Below, piece after piece: positions 1 through 6,898 of a stretch of 15,823 bases of DNA. Position numbers and translations under genes: made by a program. How positions within the stretch are numbered: the first letter of the stretch is position 1; each line of letters opens with the position of its first letter. A model generated the notes under the pieces. The model was given only the letters and a program-made list of their open reading frames with translations, did not search any database and was not told the DNA's origin. This DNA is from Candidatus Aerophobota bacterium (GTDB lineage Bacteria; Aerophobota; Aerophobia; Aerophobales; B3-G15), in NCBI GenBank assembly GCA_030607715.1, contig JAUWJM010000022.1, forward strand, positions 1-15,823, given 5' to 3'.

Positions 1-743
1 CAGCAGGAATCCCAACCAAAGTGATTTTGGGAGAGGCGAATAGCGGAAACCAATGGCTTGGACATATGTGGAATGAGGTTTGGTTAGGGGAATGGATGGC
101 GGTAGATCCTTCCGCAGGTACTTTCGTTACTGGCCCTTCTCATGTGAAATTTGTGGATAGCCCTGCAGTGATGGGTACTCAACGTGTCCGAATGAAGTTG
201 GTGGACAATTTAAACCTGGAGATTTTGGATTTTACAGAAGAGGAAGGAGAGGTTTCCATTGAATTAAAAACCGGAATTTTTGGTCACAGCTACTCTAATA
301 AGGCTTTTGCTTGCAAAATTTCTTGCCCGGACACGACCTGGAACATCAGTGAGAGAAAAAGGGGTGGGCGCACAACAGTCACCATAAAACCAAAGGAACA
401 AGAAGGTGTCATTTTTTCCCTCGTACTTTTCGCTGTACCACCAGGGATGTCAGCAAAGACCATCCTGGATGGAAGGCTAAATGCATTAGCAGGAATGTTG
501 AAGAATTTCAAAAAACTTGAACAAGGGGAAATAGAAATAGCAGGACAAAAAGTTCCCAGGGCAGTATTCCAATCAGATTTCCAGGAGGATGAAAAGGATC
601 GAATTATACTGGTGAGTGAAAATTGCCTAATGGTGGAAGATGTCAATGGCTATTTGTTTAAATTTACCACCTCTAAAGAGTGTTTCGAAGAATTTAGGGC
701 AAGTTTCCAAAAGATTCTCGAAAGCTTTGAGATAGTTAAATGA
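1..743 (+). CDS. Transglutaminase-like protein, 5' end outside the window
   Basis: The frame is open from the left edge. Its first readable residues, AGIPTKVILGEA from base 3, match the strand that follows the catalytic Cys in transglutaminase/protease-fold proteins. A GTG at base 21 could be read as a start, but it lies inside this conserved block, so the true start and the catalytic Cys are almost certainly upstream. The block GHMWNEVWLGEWMAVDPSAG supplies the catalytic His (codon at 63-65) and Asp (codon at 105-107). The remaining ~200 residues are a beta-rich region ending in a helical, aromatic tail (FEEFRASFQKILESF), which I do not recognise. Family members cross-link or hydrolyse proteins and are often exported; no signal peptide can be judged here. 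The gene ends in TGA, followed by a long non-coding stretch, so it is probably the last gene of its unit. The family call is firm; the function is not. Confidence 0.8.
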   Translation, partial: AGIPTKVILGEANSGNQWLGHMWNEVWLGEWMAVDPSAGTFVTGPSHVKFVDSPAVMGTQRVRMKLVDNLNLEILDFTEEEGEVSIELKTGIFGHSYSNKAFACKISCPDTTWNISERKRGGRTTVTIKPKEQEGVIFSLVLFAVPPGMSAKTILDGRLNALAGMLKNFKKLEQGEIEIAGQKVPRAVFQSDFQEDEKDRIILVSENCLMVEDVNGYLFKFTTSKECFEEFRASFQKILESFEIVK

Positions 744-975
744 TATCCAATATGGAGTTTGATGGCAAAGTATGACGCCTCAATTTCTTTTCGTACCTTA
801 CTTGAGAACGCAAAAAAGATACGATAGCCACCCCTAAACCGACTGCTGTATTTCAGATGCCAGTTCAAACCTTGACATTGGTTACCATATAAAAATAGCT
901 GCAGGAGTTGGGACTGGAACTGTGATGGAAGTATAACGAAATCGGCCTATTAGAAAACGGGTAACTGCTAACTCG

Positions 976-1000
976 AACACCCATTAGCCAATAAAGTTAG
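976..1000 (+). repeat. Left copy of imperfect direct repeat flanking the ABC cassette
   Basis: AACACCCATTAGCCAATAAA here aligns with AACACCCACCAACCAATAAA at 2964-2983. There are 17 identities in 20 positions, made of two exact 8-mers separated by four bases. The copies lie on either side of the GC-richer ABC gene pair. They could be a duplicated target or att-like site, or a chance resemblance of non-coding DNA. Confidence 0.4.
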
Positions 1001-1041
1001 ATAAATCCCAAAATAGGCTTTGAAACACAGCCGATTGACAA

Positions 1042-1101
1042 CCACTAAGATTTATTTAAACTTATCTTCAGAGGATGCTATTAGGAAGTTTAAATAAGTG
1101 G
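1042..1101. repeat. Long inverted repeat upstream of the ABC operon
   Basis: The right arm, CCACTTATTTAAACTT read on the minus strand (1086-1101), is matched on the left by TTATTTAAACTT (ending at 1063) and CCACT (1042-1046), separated by about five extra bases. The loop is about 22 bases (1064-1085). This could be an operator for a dimeric repressor, an RNA hairpin in the leader of the ABC mRNA, or the end of a small mobile element. It lacks a T-run, so a terminator is unlikely. Confidence 0.55.
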
Positions 1102-1163
1102 TAGATGGAATATGGCGAGTTAGACGAAATGCATTAATCGAGGATTAAAAAGGAGGAGATTCT

Positions 1164-2081
1164 ATGAACAACTCGATTATTGAACTCAAAGGCTTCCGAA
1201 AAGTCTACGGCGATTTGGTAGCTGTGGATGGCATTAGCTTTGAGGTGAAGCATGGCGAGATCTTTGGTCTTCTCGGGCCGAACGGCGCGGGTAAGACCAG
1301 CACATTGGAGACCCTGGAAGGACTACGCGCCCCTGATGGTGGATCTTTACAGGTAATGGGCATGGACCCCACTCACGAGTCACGTAAGCTACGCAACCTA
1401 ATCGGCGTGCAATTACAAACCTCAGGCCTGCCGGACAACATTCGTGTTAATGAAGCAATGAAACTTTTCTGTGCCTACCATGGAGTAGCGCCGCGCTATA
1501 ATTTACTGGAACGGCTGGGTCTGGCGGAGAAAATGAACACTCAATACTATATGCTCTCTGCTGGTCTGCAGCGACGCTTAGCGCTGGCCCTGGCGATAGC
1601 CCATAACCCCTCTGTGCTCTTTCTGGATGAGCCAACCGCCGGACTTGACGTCCCCTCGCGTGTGGAACTGCACAACCTGATGCGGGAACTGAAAGAGGAG
1701 GGTACCACCATTCTCCTTGCCACCCACGACATGGCCGAAGCAGAAAAGATGGCCGATCGAGTTGCAATTCTGCTGCATGGCAAAATTGTCACCACTGGCA
1801 GCCCCCGAGAGTTGACTGCAACCGGCACGGGCCTGACCAAAATCTCAGTCCACACCGATGGCCCCAGCCTGTCCGATCCCAACATCACCTTCCCAGCTGT
1901 CAGTCAGCACTCAGTCAAAGATGACTACGCTATCTACTACAGCACTGATCCCGGCCCTACAGTTTCAGCCATTATCGCTCATATCAAAGGACAGAAAGAC
2001 ACCCTGATCGATTTGCGGGTAGAACGTCCTTCCCTGGAGGACCGTTTTCTTGAACTCACAAACACAGGAGGTGCTCAATGA
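1164..2081 (+). CDS. ABC transporter ATP-binding protein, drug/ABC-2 export type
   Basis: This 305-residue nucleotide-binding subunit is of the DrrA/CcmA kind that powers ABC-2 export of drugs, lipids or polysaccharides. Visible motifs are Walker A GPNGAGKT (residues 38-45), Q-loop around Q83-Q85, signature LSAGLQRRL (131-139), Walker B VLFLDEP (151-157), D-loop AGLD and the switch His in LLATHD (H188). The signature is slightly off-consensus (LSAGL for LSGGQ). Residues 215-305 form the extra C-terminal domain common in this subfamily. The start is fixed by AGGAGG at 1151-1156. The stop overlaps the permease start as ATGA, so the two are translationally coupled. The DNA is clearly richer in G+C than genes to its right: 36 of 60 bases in 1261-1320 against 20 of 60 in 4021-4080 by hand count. 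This suggests acquisition from another lineage. The substrate cannot be told. Confidence 0.93.
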   Translation: MNNSIIELKGFRKVYGDLVAVDGISFEVKHGEIFGLLGPNGAGKTSTLETLEGLRAPDGGSLQVMGMDPTHESRKLRNLIGVQLQTSGLPDNIRVNEAMKLFCAYHGVAPRYNLLERLGLAEKMNTQYYMLSAGLQRRLALALAIAHNPSVLFLDEPTAGLDVPSRVELHNLMRELKEEGTTILLATHDMAEAEKMADRVAILLHGKIVTTGSPRELTATGTGLTKISVHTDGPSLSDPNITFPAVSQHSVKDDYAIYYSTDPGPTVSAIIAHIKGQKDTLIDLRVERPSLEDRFLELTNTGGAQ

Positions 2082-2887
2082 AAGGCTTTATCAATCACTT
2101 CTCGTTTGAGTTCCGCACCGGGCTGCGTGACAAATCATTACTTTTACTGAACTATCTCTTCCCACTTGCTTTTTACGCCATGATGGGGATGCTCATGACC
2201 GAGCTCAACCCTCCATTTCGCGAGACAATGATCCCTGCAATGATCGTCTTTGCAATCCTGTCAGGCATGGTGCTGGGTTTGCCCAACCCTCTGGTATCCT
2301 CGCGTGAGGCCGGCATCTTTCGCAGCTACAAGATAAATGGTGTCCCAGCAACTTCGATCCTTACCATCCCAGCGCTGACGACCATCTTGCACATGCTAGT
2401 TGTAGCCGCGATCATCACCGCTACAGCGCCCCTGTTCTTTGACGCACCACCACCCCTCAATTGGGCCGGCTTTGTTCTGGTTGTCTTACTTACGGCCTTC
2501 GCCTGCGCCGGAATAGGTGTGCTGATCGGTGTGATTTCGTCCGATTCACGTTCGACAGTGCTATGGTCGCAACTAGTCTTTTTGCCTTCGATGATGTTGG
2601 GCGGGTTGATGATCCCTTCCAGCGTGTTGCCCGATACACTCAGCAAAGTCGGGCTGCTCTTGCCAAGCACCTATGCTATGCATGCTTTTCAAGGGTTAGC
2701 CCAGAATTTAGATGCTCCTTTTGACCCACTCTGGTCAGTCATTATCTTGCTAACAAGTGGTATACTGTCTTTTGGGCTTGCTATCTATCTATTTAGTTGG
2801 GACAGGCGTAACACAACGCGGCGTGGGCATCCTCTGCTAGCATTGCTAGCTTTACTGCCCTACGTTATTGGGGTCTTGCTATCTTGA
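2078..2887 (+). CDS. ABC-2 type transporter permease
   Basis: This 269-residue integral membrane protein with about six hydrophobic helices is the ABC-2 permease partner of the ATPase immediately upstream; the genes overlap by four bases. The N-terminus (FEFRTGLRDKSLLLLNYLFP) is the usual amphipathic entry helix leading into the first membrane segment. A charged cytoplasmic loop (SSREAGIFRSYKINGVP, about residues 72-88) fits the coupling region that contacts the ATPase. The later GGLMIPSSVLP segment is typical of the ABC2_membrane family. The complex would act in the cytoplasmic membrane as an exporter. It shares the higher G+C content of the ATPase gene. No third gene (substrate-binding or regulator) accompanies the pair. 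Confidence 0.9.
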   Translation: MKGFINHFSFEFRTGLRDKSLLLLNYLFPLAFYAMMGMLMTELNPPFRETMIPAMIVFAILSGMVLGLPNPLVSSREAGIFRSYKINGVPATSILTIPALTTILHMLVVAAIITATAPLFFDAPPPLNWAGFVLVVLLTAFACAGIGVLIGVISSDSRSTVLWSQLVFLPSMMLGGLMIPSSVLPDTLSKVGLLLPSTYAMHAFQGLAQNLDAPFDPLWSVIILLTSGILSFGLAIYLFSWDRRNTTRRGHPLLALLALLPYVIGVLLS

Positions 2888-2963
2888 CCAAAGAACTGAA
2901 TAGATGACTTCGCCTACCTGTCCTTGCAAGTTCGTAAATGGCCAGACGTTATATTTCAACCCA

Positions 2964-2986
2964 AACACCCACCAACCAATAAATTA
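2964..2986 (+). repeat. Right copy of imperfect direct repeat flanking the ABC cassette
   Basis: AACACCCACCAACCAATAAA pairs with the copy at 976-995 (17 of 20 identical). It sits about 75 bases after the permease stop, where the composition returns to AT-rich. Confidence 0.4.
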
Positions 2987-3136
2987 AAGAGGACATTCTA
3001 TTAACACAATAACAATAAGTTTAGATAGGACTTGATAATCCTTTTTTCATATTTGCTATGTTTAGTTTACTGGTATCTAAGATTCCCCGCAGGCAACCCC
3101 CATTCTCTAACATATCCAGCATCAATACTGAAAAAA

Positions 3137-3164
3137 TTGACATAATAGAGAAAAATAATATATT
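3137..3164 (+). promoter_or_regulatory. Sigma70-like promoter for the HU-like gene
   Basis: TTGACA at 3137-3142, a 16-base spacer, then TATATT at 3159-3164. It predicts a start of transcription near 3171 and a leader of about 45 bases before the ATG at 3217. Confidence 0.6.
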
Positions 3165-3216
3165 TGATATATAGGTCATTGATAATTCAAAAAATACACC
3201 AACAAAGGAGAAAAAG

Positions 3217-3636
3217 ATGAACAAAGGAGAACTGGTGAATGAAGTAAGTAAAAGAACAAGTATAGCCAAAAAGAAAATTACTAATATTATTGATACTACC
3301 ACAGAAATTATTAAAGATGCTTTATCTGAAGGTGAAAAAGTTACCTTAGTTGGCTTTGGTACTTTTCAAGTAATGCAGAGAAAGACAAGAAGAGGAGTAA
3401 ATCCTCAAACAGGAAAGGAATTGCAGATAGCACTGTATCCATATCGTAAAGCTGAAGCCTGGTCGTGGTGGGTCATTCTCATAATAGGAGTAGTAGCCTA
3501 TAGCTTTACATTTTCTTACAGTGTGATTGTCGGTGATGTAGCAACTCTCATGTTCAATGTCATAGGGATTATTCTCTTCTTGATTGCGCTCCTCCTTTCT
3601 GCAAAAATAATCCTTTCCAGAAAGCATGAAAGCTAA
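3217..3636 (+). CDS. HU-like DNA-binding N-terminus fused to two membrane helices
   Basis: Residues 1-71 are a clear bacterial HU/IHF subunit: MNKGELVNEVSKRT, the VGFGTF core strand (residues 45-50), and the beta-arm RKTRRGVNPQTGKELQI with its DNA-intercalating Pro. In ordinary HU (about 90 residues) the arm returns and ends in a helix rich in FxPGKxL. Here that part is absent. From about residue 72 the chain becomes ALYPYRKAEAWSWWVILIIG, then a second hydrophobic helix (about 109-130), ending in KIILSRKHES. The protein is 139 residues long with two predicted membrane helices. The reading frame is continuous, and the gene has its own promoter (3137-3164) and SD. Known: HU dimers bend and compact DNA. 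Inferred: either a membrane-tethered nucleoid protein, or an in-frame deletion that joined hup to the end of a membrane-protein gene and probably ruined the HU fold. Confidence 0.75.
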   Translation: MNKGELVNEVSKRTSIAKKKITNIIDTTTEIIKDALSEGEKVTLVGFGTFQVMQRKTRRGVNPQTGKELQIALYPYRKAEAWSWWVILIIGVVAYSFTFSYSVIVGDVATLMFNVIGIILFLIALLLSAKIILSRKHES

Positions 3637-3648
3637 ATAAAAGGTTTA

Positions 3649-3682
3649 TTGACATTTAAGTGCAATATAAATATACTATAAT
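3649..3682 (+). promoter_or_regulatory. Strong sigma70-like promoter for the basic-peptide/comEC unit
   Basis: TTGACA at 3649-3654 with TATACT at 3672-3677 (17-base spacer). An overlapping TATAAT lies at 3677-3682 (22-base spacer). Transcription starting near 3685 gives a leader of about 115 bases before the ATG at 3801. That leader is purine-rich and may be structured (AGGGGA near 3695 against TCCCCT near 3744); I could not assign it to a known riboswitch. Confidence 0.65.
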
Positions 3683-3800
3683 AAACTCAAAGATAGGGGA
3701 AATTTAAAACCTTTAGCATTAAACCATTACTCATGAAAAATCATCCCCTGAGACCCTGCCCTTGGTGAGATATCATTTTTTATAAATAAGGAGTGCTTCT

Positions 3801-3950
3801 ATGGCTTATAAAGGTTATGATAGCCGATTTCCGGTAAGGAAACTTAACCGAAAATCTGTGTTTAAAAAAAGAAAACTCCACCAGATTCCTCAACCAAGAA
3901 ATGCTGGGAGAGGCTCTGGAGGAATTTCTCGAAGATCTCATGGAAGATGA
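3801..3950 (+). CDS. Very basic 49-residue protein, coupled to comEC
   Basis: ATG at 3801 follows AAGGAG with normal spacing and reads MAYKGYDSRFPVRKLNRKSV, then KKRK and a Gly/Arg-rich end (GRGSGGISRRSHGR). About a third of the residues are Lys, Arg or His and almost none are acidic (one Asp). The TGA at 3948-3950 overlaps the comEC start in an ATGA, so ribosomes can pass directly from one to the other. I do not recognise the family. Its charge suggests binding to nucleic acid or to acidic membrane lipid, which is inference from composition only. The good SD, strong upstream promoter and tight coupling argue that it is translated. Its position may mark it as an accessory to DNA uptake, or simply as a leader that sets comEC translation. 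Confidence 0.6.
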   Translation: MAYKGYDSRFPVRKLNRKSVFKKRKLHQIPQPRNAGRGSGGISRRSHGR

Positions 3951-5485
3951 AAAAGCCAATTTTTGGTTTTACCTTCTCCTTTATAGGAGGTATTCTTTTA
4001 GGAAGATACCTTACTCTTTCCCTCCTTCCCCTTTATTTTAGCATACTTGCTCTTTTTGGTTTAAGCCTTTTCTTTTATTTAAGAAAAAAAGAGAAACCAG
4101 TAACCTATCTTTTGTTTTCTCTTACCTTTTTTATAGGAATCATCCATTTCTATATTTATTATTATCCCACCTCATCTAATATTATTAATTTTGCCTCTGT
4201 TCCCAAAACAGTAAATATAACTGGTAAAGTGATAAATCGCCCTGAGTTAAAGGAAGGAAAAAGAAAAAGAGTTACTTTTATAGTAAAGGCTGAGAAAATA
4301 GAATTTGAGGATGAGTTGGGTAGGGATAAACAAATTAAGCGCACAGAGGGTAAGGTATGGGTAAATAGTTTTTTTCCTTATAAAACTTGCGATTACGGTG
4401 ATATAGTTAAGATTGAAGGTAAGTTAAGGCTCCCTCAGGGAGCAAGAGAAAAAGGAGAATTTGACTGGCAAAAGTACCTGTCCTACCAGGGAGTATGGGT
4501 TGAGATTAGTACAGGGAAGGTAAAGGTTATAGAAAAGGGTAGGGGTAATCCTATCTTTAGTTTAGCTTACAAATCAAGGGACTGGCTAACAAAATTGATA
4601 GATAAAACACTCCCCTTTCCACATCGCTCTGTTTTAAAAGGCATCCTTTTAGGAGATAAAGAATCTTTACCTGTAGATACTTTAGATTCCTTTAGGAAAA
4701 CTGGCACTGCCCATATTCTTGTGGTAAGTGGTCTGCATGTAGGGCTTGTTCTCTTTATTATTCTTCTTTTATTTCGAACAGCAGGATTTTCTTCAAAGTG
4801 GACATCCCTTCTTGCTTTTCCCCTTTTGTGGTATTATGCTCTTCTTACTGGATTTCGCTCTCCAGTAGTAAGAGCTACTTTTATGGCTAGTATAGGTTTG
4901 ATATGTCTTTTAGTGGATAGACAGACCTCTCTTCTGGTTATTCTTAGTTTAGCGGCTTTGCTTATTCTCATCATTAATCCCTTAAATCTTTTTACAGTTA
5001 GCTTTCAGCTTTCCTTTGTTGCTGTGGGAGGAATAGTTTATCTTACTCCTTATATGATGGATAAATTAAAAAAACTCCCTTCTTTTTTAAAAGGTCCCTT
5101 ATCGGTTTCCCTGGCCGCTCAGCTATTTATTCTACCTCTTTTGGCTTTTTATTTCCATCAGCTTCCCTTAATTGGGATCGTAACTAATTTTGTAATTGCT
5201 CCCTTAATCACAGTTATTCTTGCTCTTGGTTTTTTATCTTCACTTTTAGGAACTGTGGCTTTGGGAGCATCTCAAATAATAGCTAACACTAACTGGCTAA
5301 CAATAGAGGCTCTGTTAAAAGTAGTTAATTTTTTCTCCTTTCCTCATTCTAAAGGGTTATCTTTGATAGCCTGCCCCAGGATAAGCTCATTCCCTTTTTA
5401 TCTTCTTTTAATATATTATGCAGTTTTAGTTTTTTTACCTCATAGAAAATGGGGACTAATTATTTTTAAAAAAATATTTATTTGA
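3947..5485 (+). CDS. comEC: ComEC/Rec2-family DNA internalisation channel protein
   Basis: This 512-residue polytopic membrane protein has several N-terminal hydrophobic helices, then a soluble OB-like DUF4131 region (about residues 85-195; VNITGKVINRPELKEG at 89-104). The Competence domain follows, with GILLGDK (232-238) and the family hallmark TGTAHILVVSGLHVGL (252-267), and about eight more membrane helices. ComEC forms the inner-membrane channel that carries single-stranded DNA during natural transformation. Many ComEC proteins are 700-800 residues and end in a metallo-beta-lactamase domain thought to process DNA. This one stops soon after the last helix (VLVFLPHRKWGLIIFKK), so that domain is absent. 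Shorter homologues without it exist, so truncation is not necessarily inactivation. The start overlaps the stop of the small basic gene. No other competence gene is in the window. Confidence 0.92.
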   Translation: MKKPIFGFTFSFIGGILLGRYLTLSLLPLYFSILALFGLSLFFYLRKKEKPVTYLLFSLTFFIGIIHFYIYYYPTSSNIINFASVPKTVNITGKVINRPELKEGKRKRVTFIVKAEKIEFEDELGRDKQIKRTEGKVWVNSFFPYKTCDYGDIVKIEGKLRLPQGAREKGEFDWQKYLSYQGVWVEISTGKVKVIEKGRGNPIFSLAYKSRDWLTKLIDKTLPFPHRSVLKGILLGDKESLPVDTLDSFRKTGTAHILVVSGLHVGLVLFIILLLFRTAGFSSKWTSLLAFPLLWYYALLTGFRSPVVRATFMASIGLICLLVDRQTSLLVILSLAALLILIINPLNLFTVSFQLSFVAVGGIVYLTPYMMDKLKKLPSFLKGPLSVSLAAQLFILPLLAFYFHQLPLIGIVTNFVIAPLITVILALGFLSSLLGTVALGASQIIANTNWLTIEALLKVVNFFSFPHSKGLSLIACPRISSFPFYLLLIYYAVLVFLPHRKWGLIIFKKIFI

Positions 5486-5497
5486 CATCAGCGGGAT

Positions 5498-5689
5498 TTA
5501 TCCAACAGGATTAATTAATTTCCCCAATTTATGAATTTCAATTATTACCAGATCCCCTCTCTCAAGAAAAACCTGGGGTTTCCGATACACACCAACTCCT
5601 GCTGGTGTTCCCGTACAAATTATATCCCCTGGAAATAAAGTAAAAGCCTGGCTTAAAATTTTCCTGAAACTGGATATGATATATATATT
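5498..5689 (-). pseudogene. C-terminal remnant of a fumarylacetoacetate hydrolase family gene
   Basis: On the minus strand one frame reads IISSFRKILSQAF, then LFPGDIICTGTPAGVG, then ERGDLVIIEIHKLGKLINPV and a TAA at 5498-5500. This is the C-terminal signature of FAH-family hydrolases/isomerases (usual pattern LxPGDvIxTGTPaGVG followed by GDxVevEIeglGxLxNpV). The rest of the gene, including the metal-binding Glu/Asp residues, is missing. The upstream end runs into the plus-strand aldolase promoter (5691-5718), and no start codon or SD is present. It is a fossil about 60 residues long, converging on the end of comEC 13 bases away. The conservation of the GTPAGVG core suggests fairly recent loss. 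Confidence 0.85.
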
Positions 5690-5690
5690 C

Positions 5691-5718
5691 TTGACAGCTC
5701 TCTTATTTTTAATATAAT
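5691..5718 (+). promoter_or_regulatory. Consensus sigma70-like promoter for the aldolase gene
   Basis: TTGACA at 5691-5696, a 16-base spacer and TATAAT at 5713-5718: both hexamers match consensus exactly. The leader would be about 25 bases, ending in AGGAGG at 5739-5744. This predicts strong constitutive expression. It abuts the upstream end of the FAH remnant on the other strand. Confidence 0.75.
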
Positions 5719-5749
5719 TCTAAAAATCTTTAAAAAAGAGGAGGTTTTT

Positions 5750-6877
5750 ATGCCCTTAAAAAATGGGAGAGAGTTAAAAAAGATCTTTCAGGAATTATGT
5801 CCTTTTGAACCTGATGGAAAGTTAAAACCAGAGGAGGAAAGGGTAAGTATACTGGCTTCTAATGCCAATATTCCTATCGAGATTCAAATGAAAGCATTTG
5901 CCCAGGCTGCTGCTTATGGACAGGGGAGTCCCCACATTGTTCAAATCAGTAGTAACTGTTCAATGACCACAGGTAATCATCCCAGTGAAACAGTTTTCCT
6001 CGAAGGGGTTAAAAGAAGTTTGGGTTCCCGTCCAGTAGCTGTAGGAGCAGTCAGGGCCCGAAGAACTCTTGAGGAATTTGTGGAGGATTTTGGAGCTGAA
6101 CTGGTATTTGCCTCTTTGGATCATTTTACCAGTCCTTCTTTTGATATAGAGCTTTACTCCAGCCCTCAGGGAAATGGCGGTCTGGATAAAGCTATAGCTA
6201 AAGCCAGAATTGAGGAAGCCATTGAAGTAATAAAGCCTGTGTATGGGAAAGAGGTGGATATAGGCAAAGATTTACTTCAAAGCTATGTAAATTACCTGTC
6301 CAGTGATATTGTGGGAGAATATAGAAAAGACTTTTTAGGAGCAGTAAATTTCGCTAATCCAGCTTGGTCTATGATTGATACTGGAGAACTTCCGCCTGCA
6401 CTTAATTTTGCTTTATCTCGAGATCTTAGCTTTGGGGTGAGAAAAGAGTTAGACAATCAGGATACAATGATTGAAGCAGAAATTTCAGCTACCGGGGTAA
6501 GCGGAAAAGGAGGAAGGTATCAAAAGCTAACTGGAGAAGACTTGGAAAATTACAAAGATAGGATAGTTTTATTTGTTAAATTTATTGGAGCAGAAGGTAT
6601 AGCCTATGACATAGGTATGAAGCATGCAGCTAAAAAAGGTGAAAAACACGAACCGGATATAGAAAGATTGGAGACTGTTCAAAGAAGTCTCTATCAGGAA
6701 TTGGGTGAGTATATTCCTTTTGCTCAGCATGGAGGAACAGGAGCAGCCAGAGTGATAAGAGGTCTGGTGGGGAAAAACAATATCAACACTCAGTATTTAG
6801 TAGATGGAGCTAATTACTTTGCCGATTATTATGAAAAGAATAAAGAGAAGATAAGAAAAGGAGATAAAAAAGCTTGA
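5750..6877 (+). CDS. Class II fructose-bisphosphate aldolase-like protein
   Basis: This 375-residue protein has the class II (zinc) aldolase barrel pattern. It has an N-terminal AFAQAAAYGQGSPHIVQISS strand, LDHF at 123-126 with a likely zinc His, an acidic EAEISATG (242-249) at the position of the usual ELE-G, GMKHA (289-293) in place of the usual GTAHG, and HGGTG (327-331) at the usual HGGSG phosphate/zinc site. Known members cleave fructose-1,6- or tagatose-1,6-bisphosphate in the cytoplasm with a divalent metal. This sequence is divergent and carries inserts, so the exact sugar phosphate is uncertain. A perfect promoter and AGGAGG site point to high expression, consistent with central sugar metabolism. 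It is probably transcribed alone, ending at the hairpin near 7044-7094. Other class II aldol-type enzymes remain possible. Confidence 0.75.
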   Translation: MPLKNGRELKKIFQELCPFEPDGKLKPEEERVSILASNANIPIEIQMKAFAQAAAYGQGSPHIVQISSNCSMTTGNHPSETVFLEGVKRSLGSRPVAVGAVRARRTLEEFVEDFGAELVFASLDHFTSPSFDIELYSSPQGNGGLDKAIAKARIEEAIEVIKPVYGKEVDIGKDLLQSYVNYLSSDIVGEYRKDFLGAVNFANPAWSMIDTGELPPALNFALSRDLSFGVRKELDNQDTMIEAEISATGVSGKGGRYQKLTGEDLENYKDRIVLFVKFIGAEGIAYDIGMKHAAKKGEKHEPDIERLETVQRSLYQELGEYIPFAQHGGTGAARVIRGLVGKNNINTQYLVDGANYFADYYEKNKEKIRKGDKKA

Positions 6878-6898
6878 GGGAGAAGTATTTATATAAAT

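Larger units (their letters stand above)
744..1163. other. Non-coding stretch before the ABC cassette
   Basis: I find no convincing gene on either strand in these 420 bases; the frames are short or lack start signals. It contains the left copy of an imperfect direct repeat (976-1000), a strong inverted repeat (1042-1101) and the AGGAGG ribosome site at 1151-1156 for the ABC ATPase. TTGACA hexamers occur at 872-877 and 1035-1040, but neither has a good -10 at 16-18 bases, so no promoter is called. Confidence 0.5.
2888..3216. other. Non-coding stretch between the ABC operon and the HU-like gene
   Basis: No supported gene lies in these 329 bases. They contain the right copy of the direct repeat (2964-2986), the promoter at 3137-3164 and the ribosome site AAAGGAG around 3204-3210 for the HU-like gene. 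No clear intrinsic terminator is visible after the permease gene. Base composition drops from GC-rich to AT-rich across this region. Confidence 0.5.

Noticed and set aside
872..877. TTGACA as a -35 element upstream of the ABC operon
   Set aside because: The nearest TATAAA-like hexamer is only ten bases away and nothing suitable lies at 16-18 bases.
1035..1067. TTGACA followed by TTATCT as a promoter overlapping the inverted repeat
   Set aside because: The spacer would be 21 bases and no better -10 is present, so evidence is too weak.
3021..3302. Minus-strand 93-codon hydrophobic ORF
   Set aside because: It is antisense to the HU-like gene and its promoter; the plus strand has family matches and an SD.
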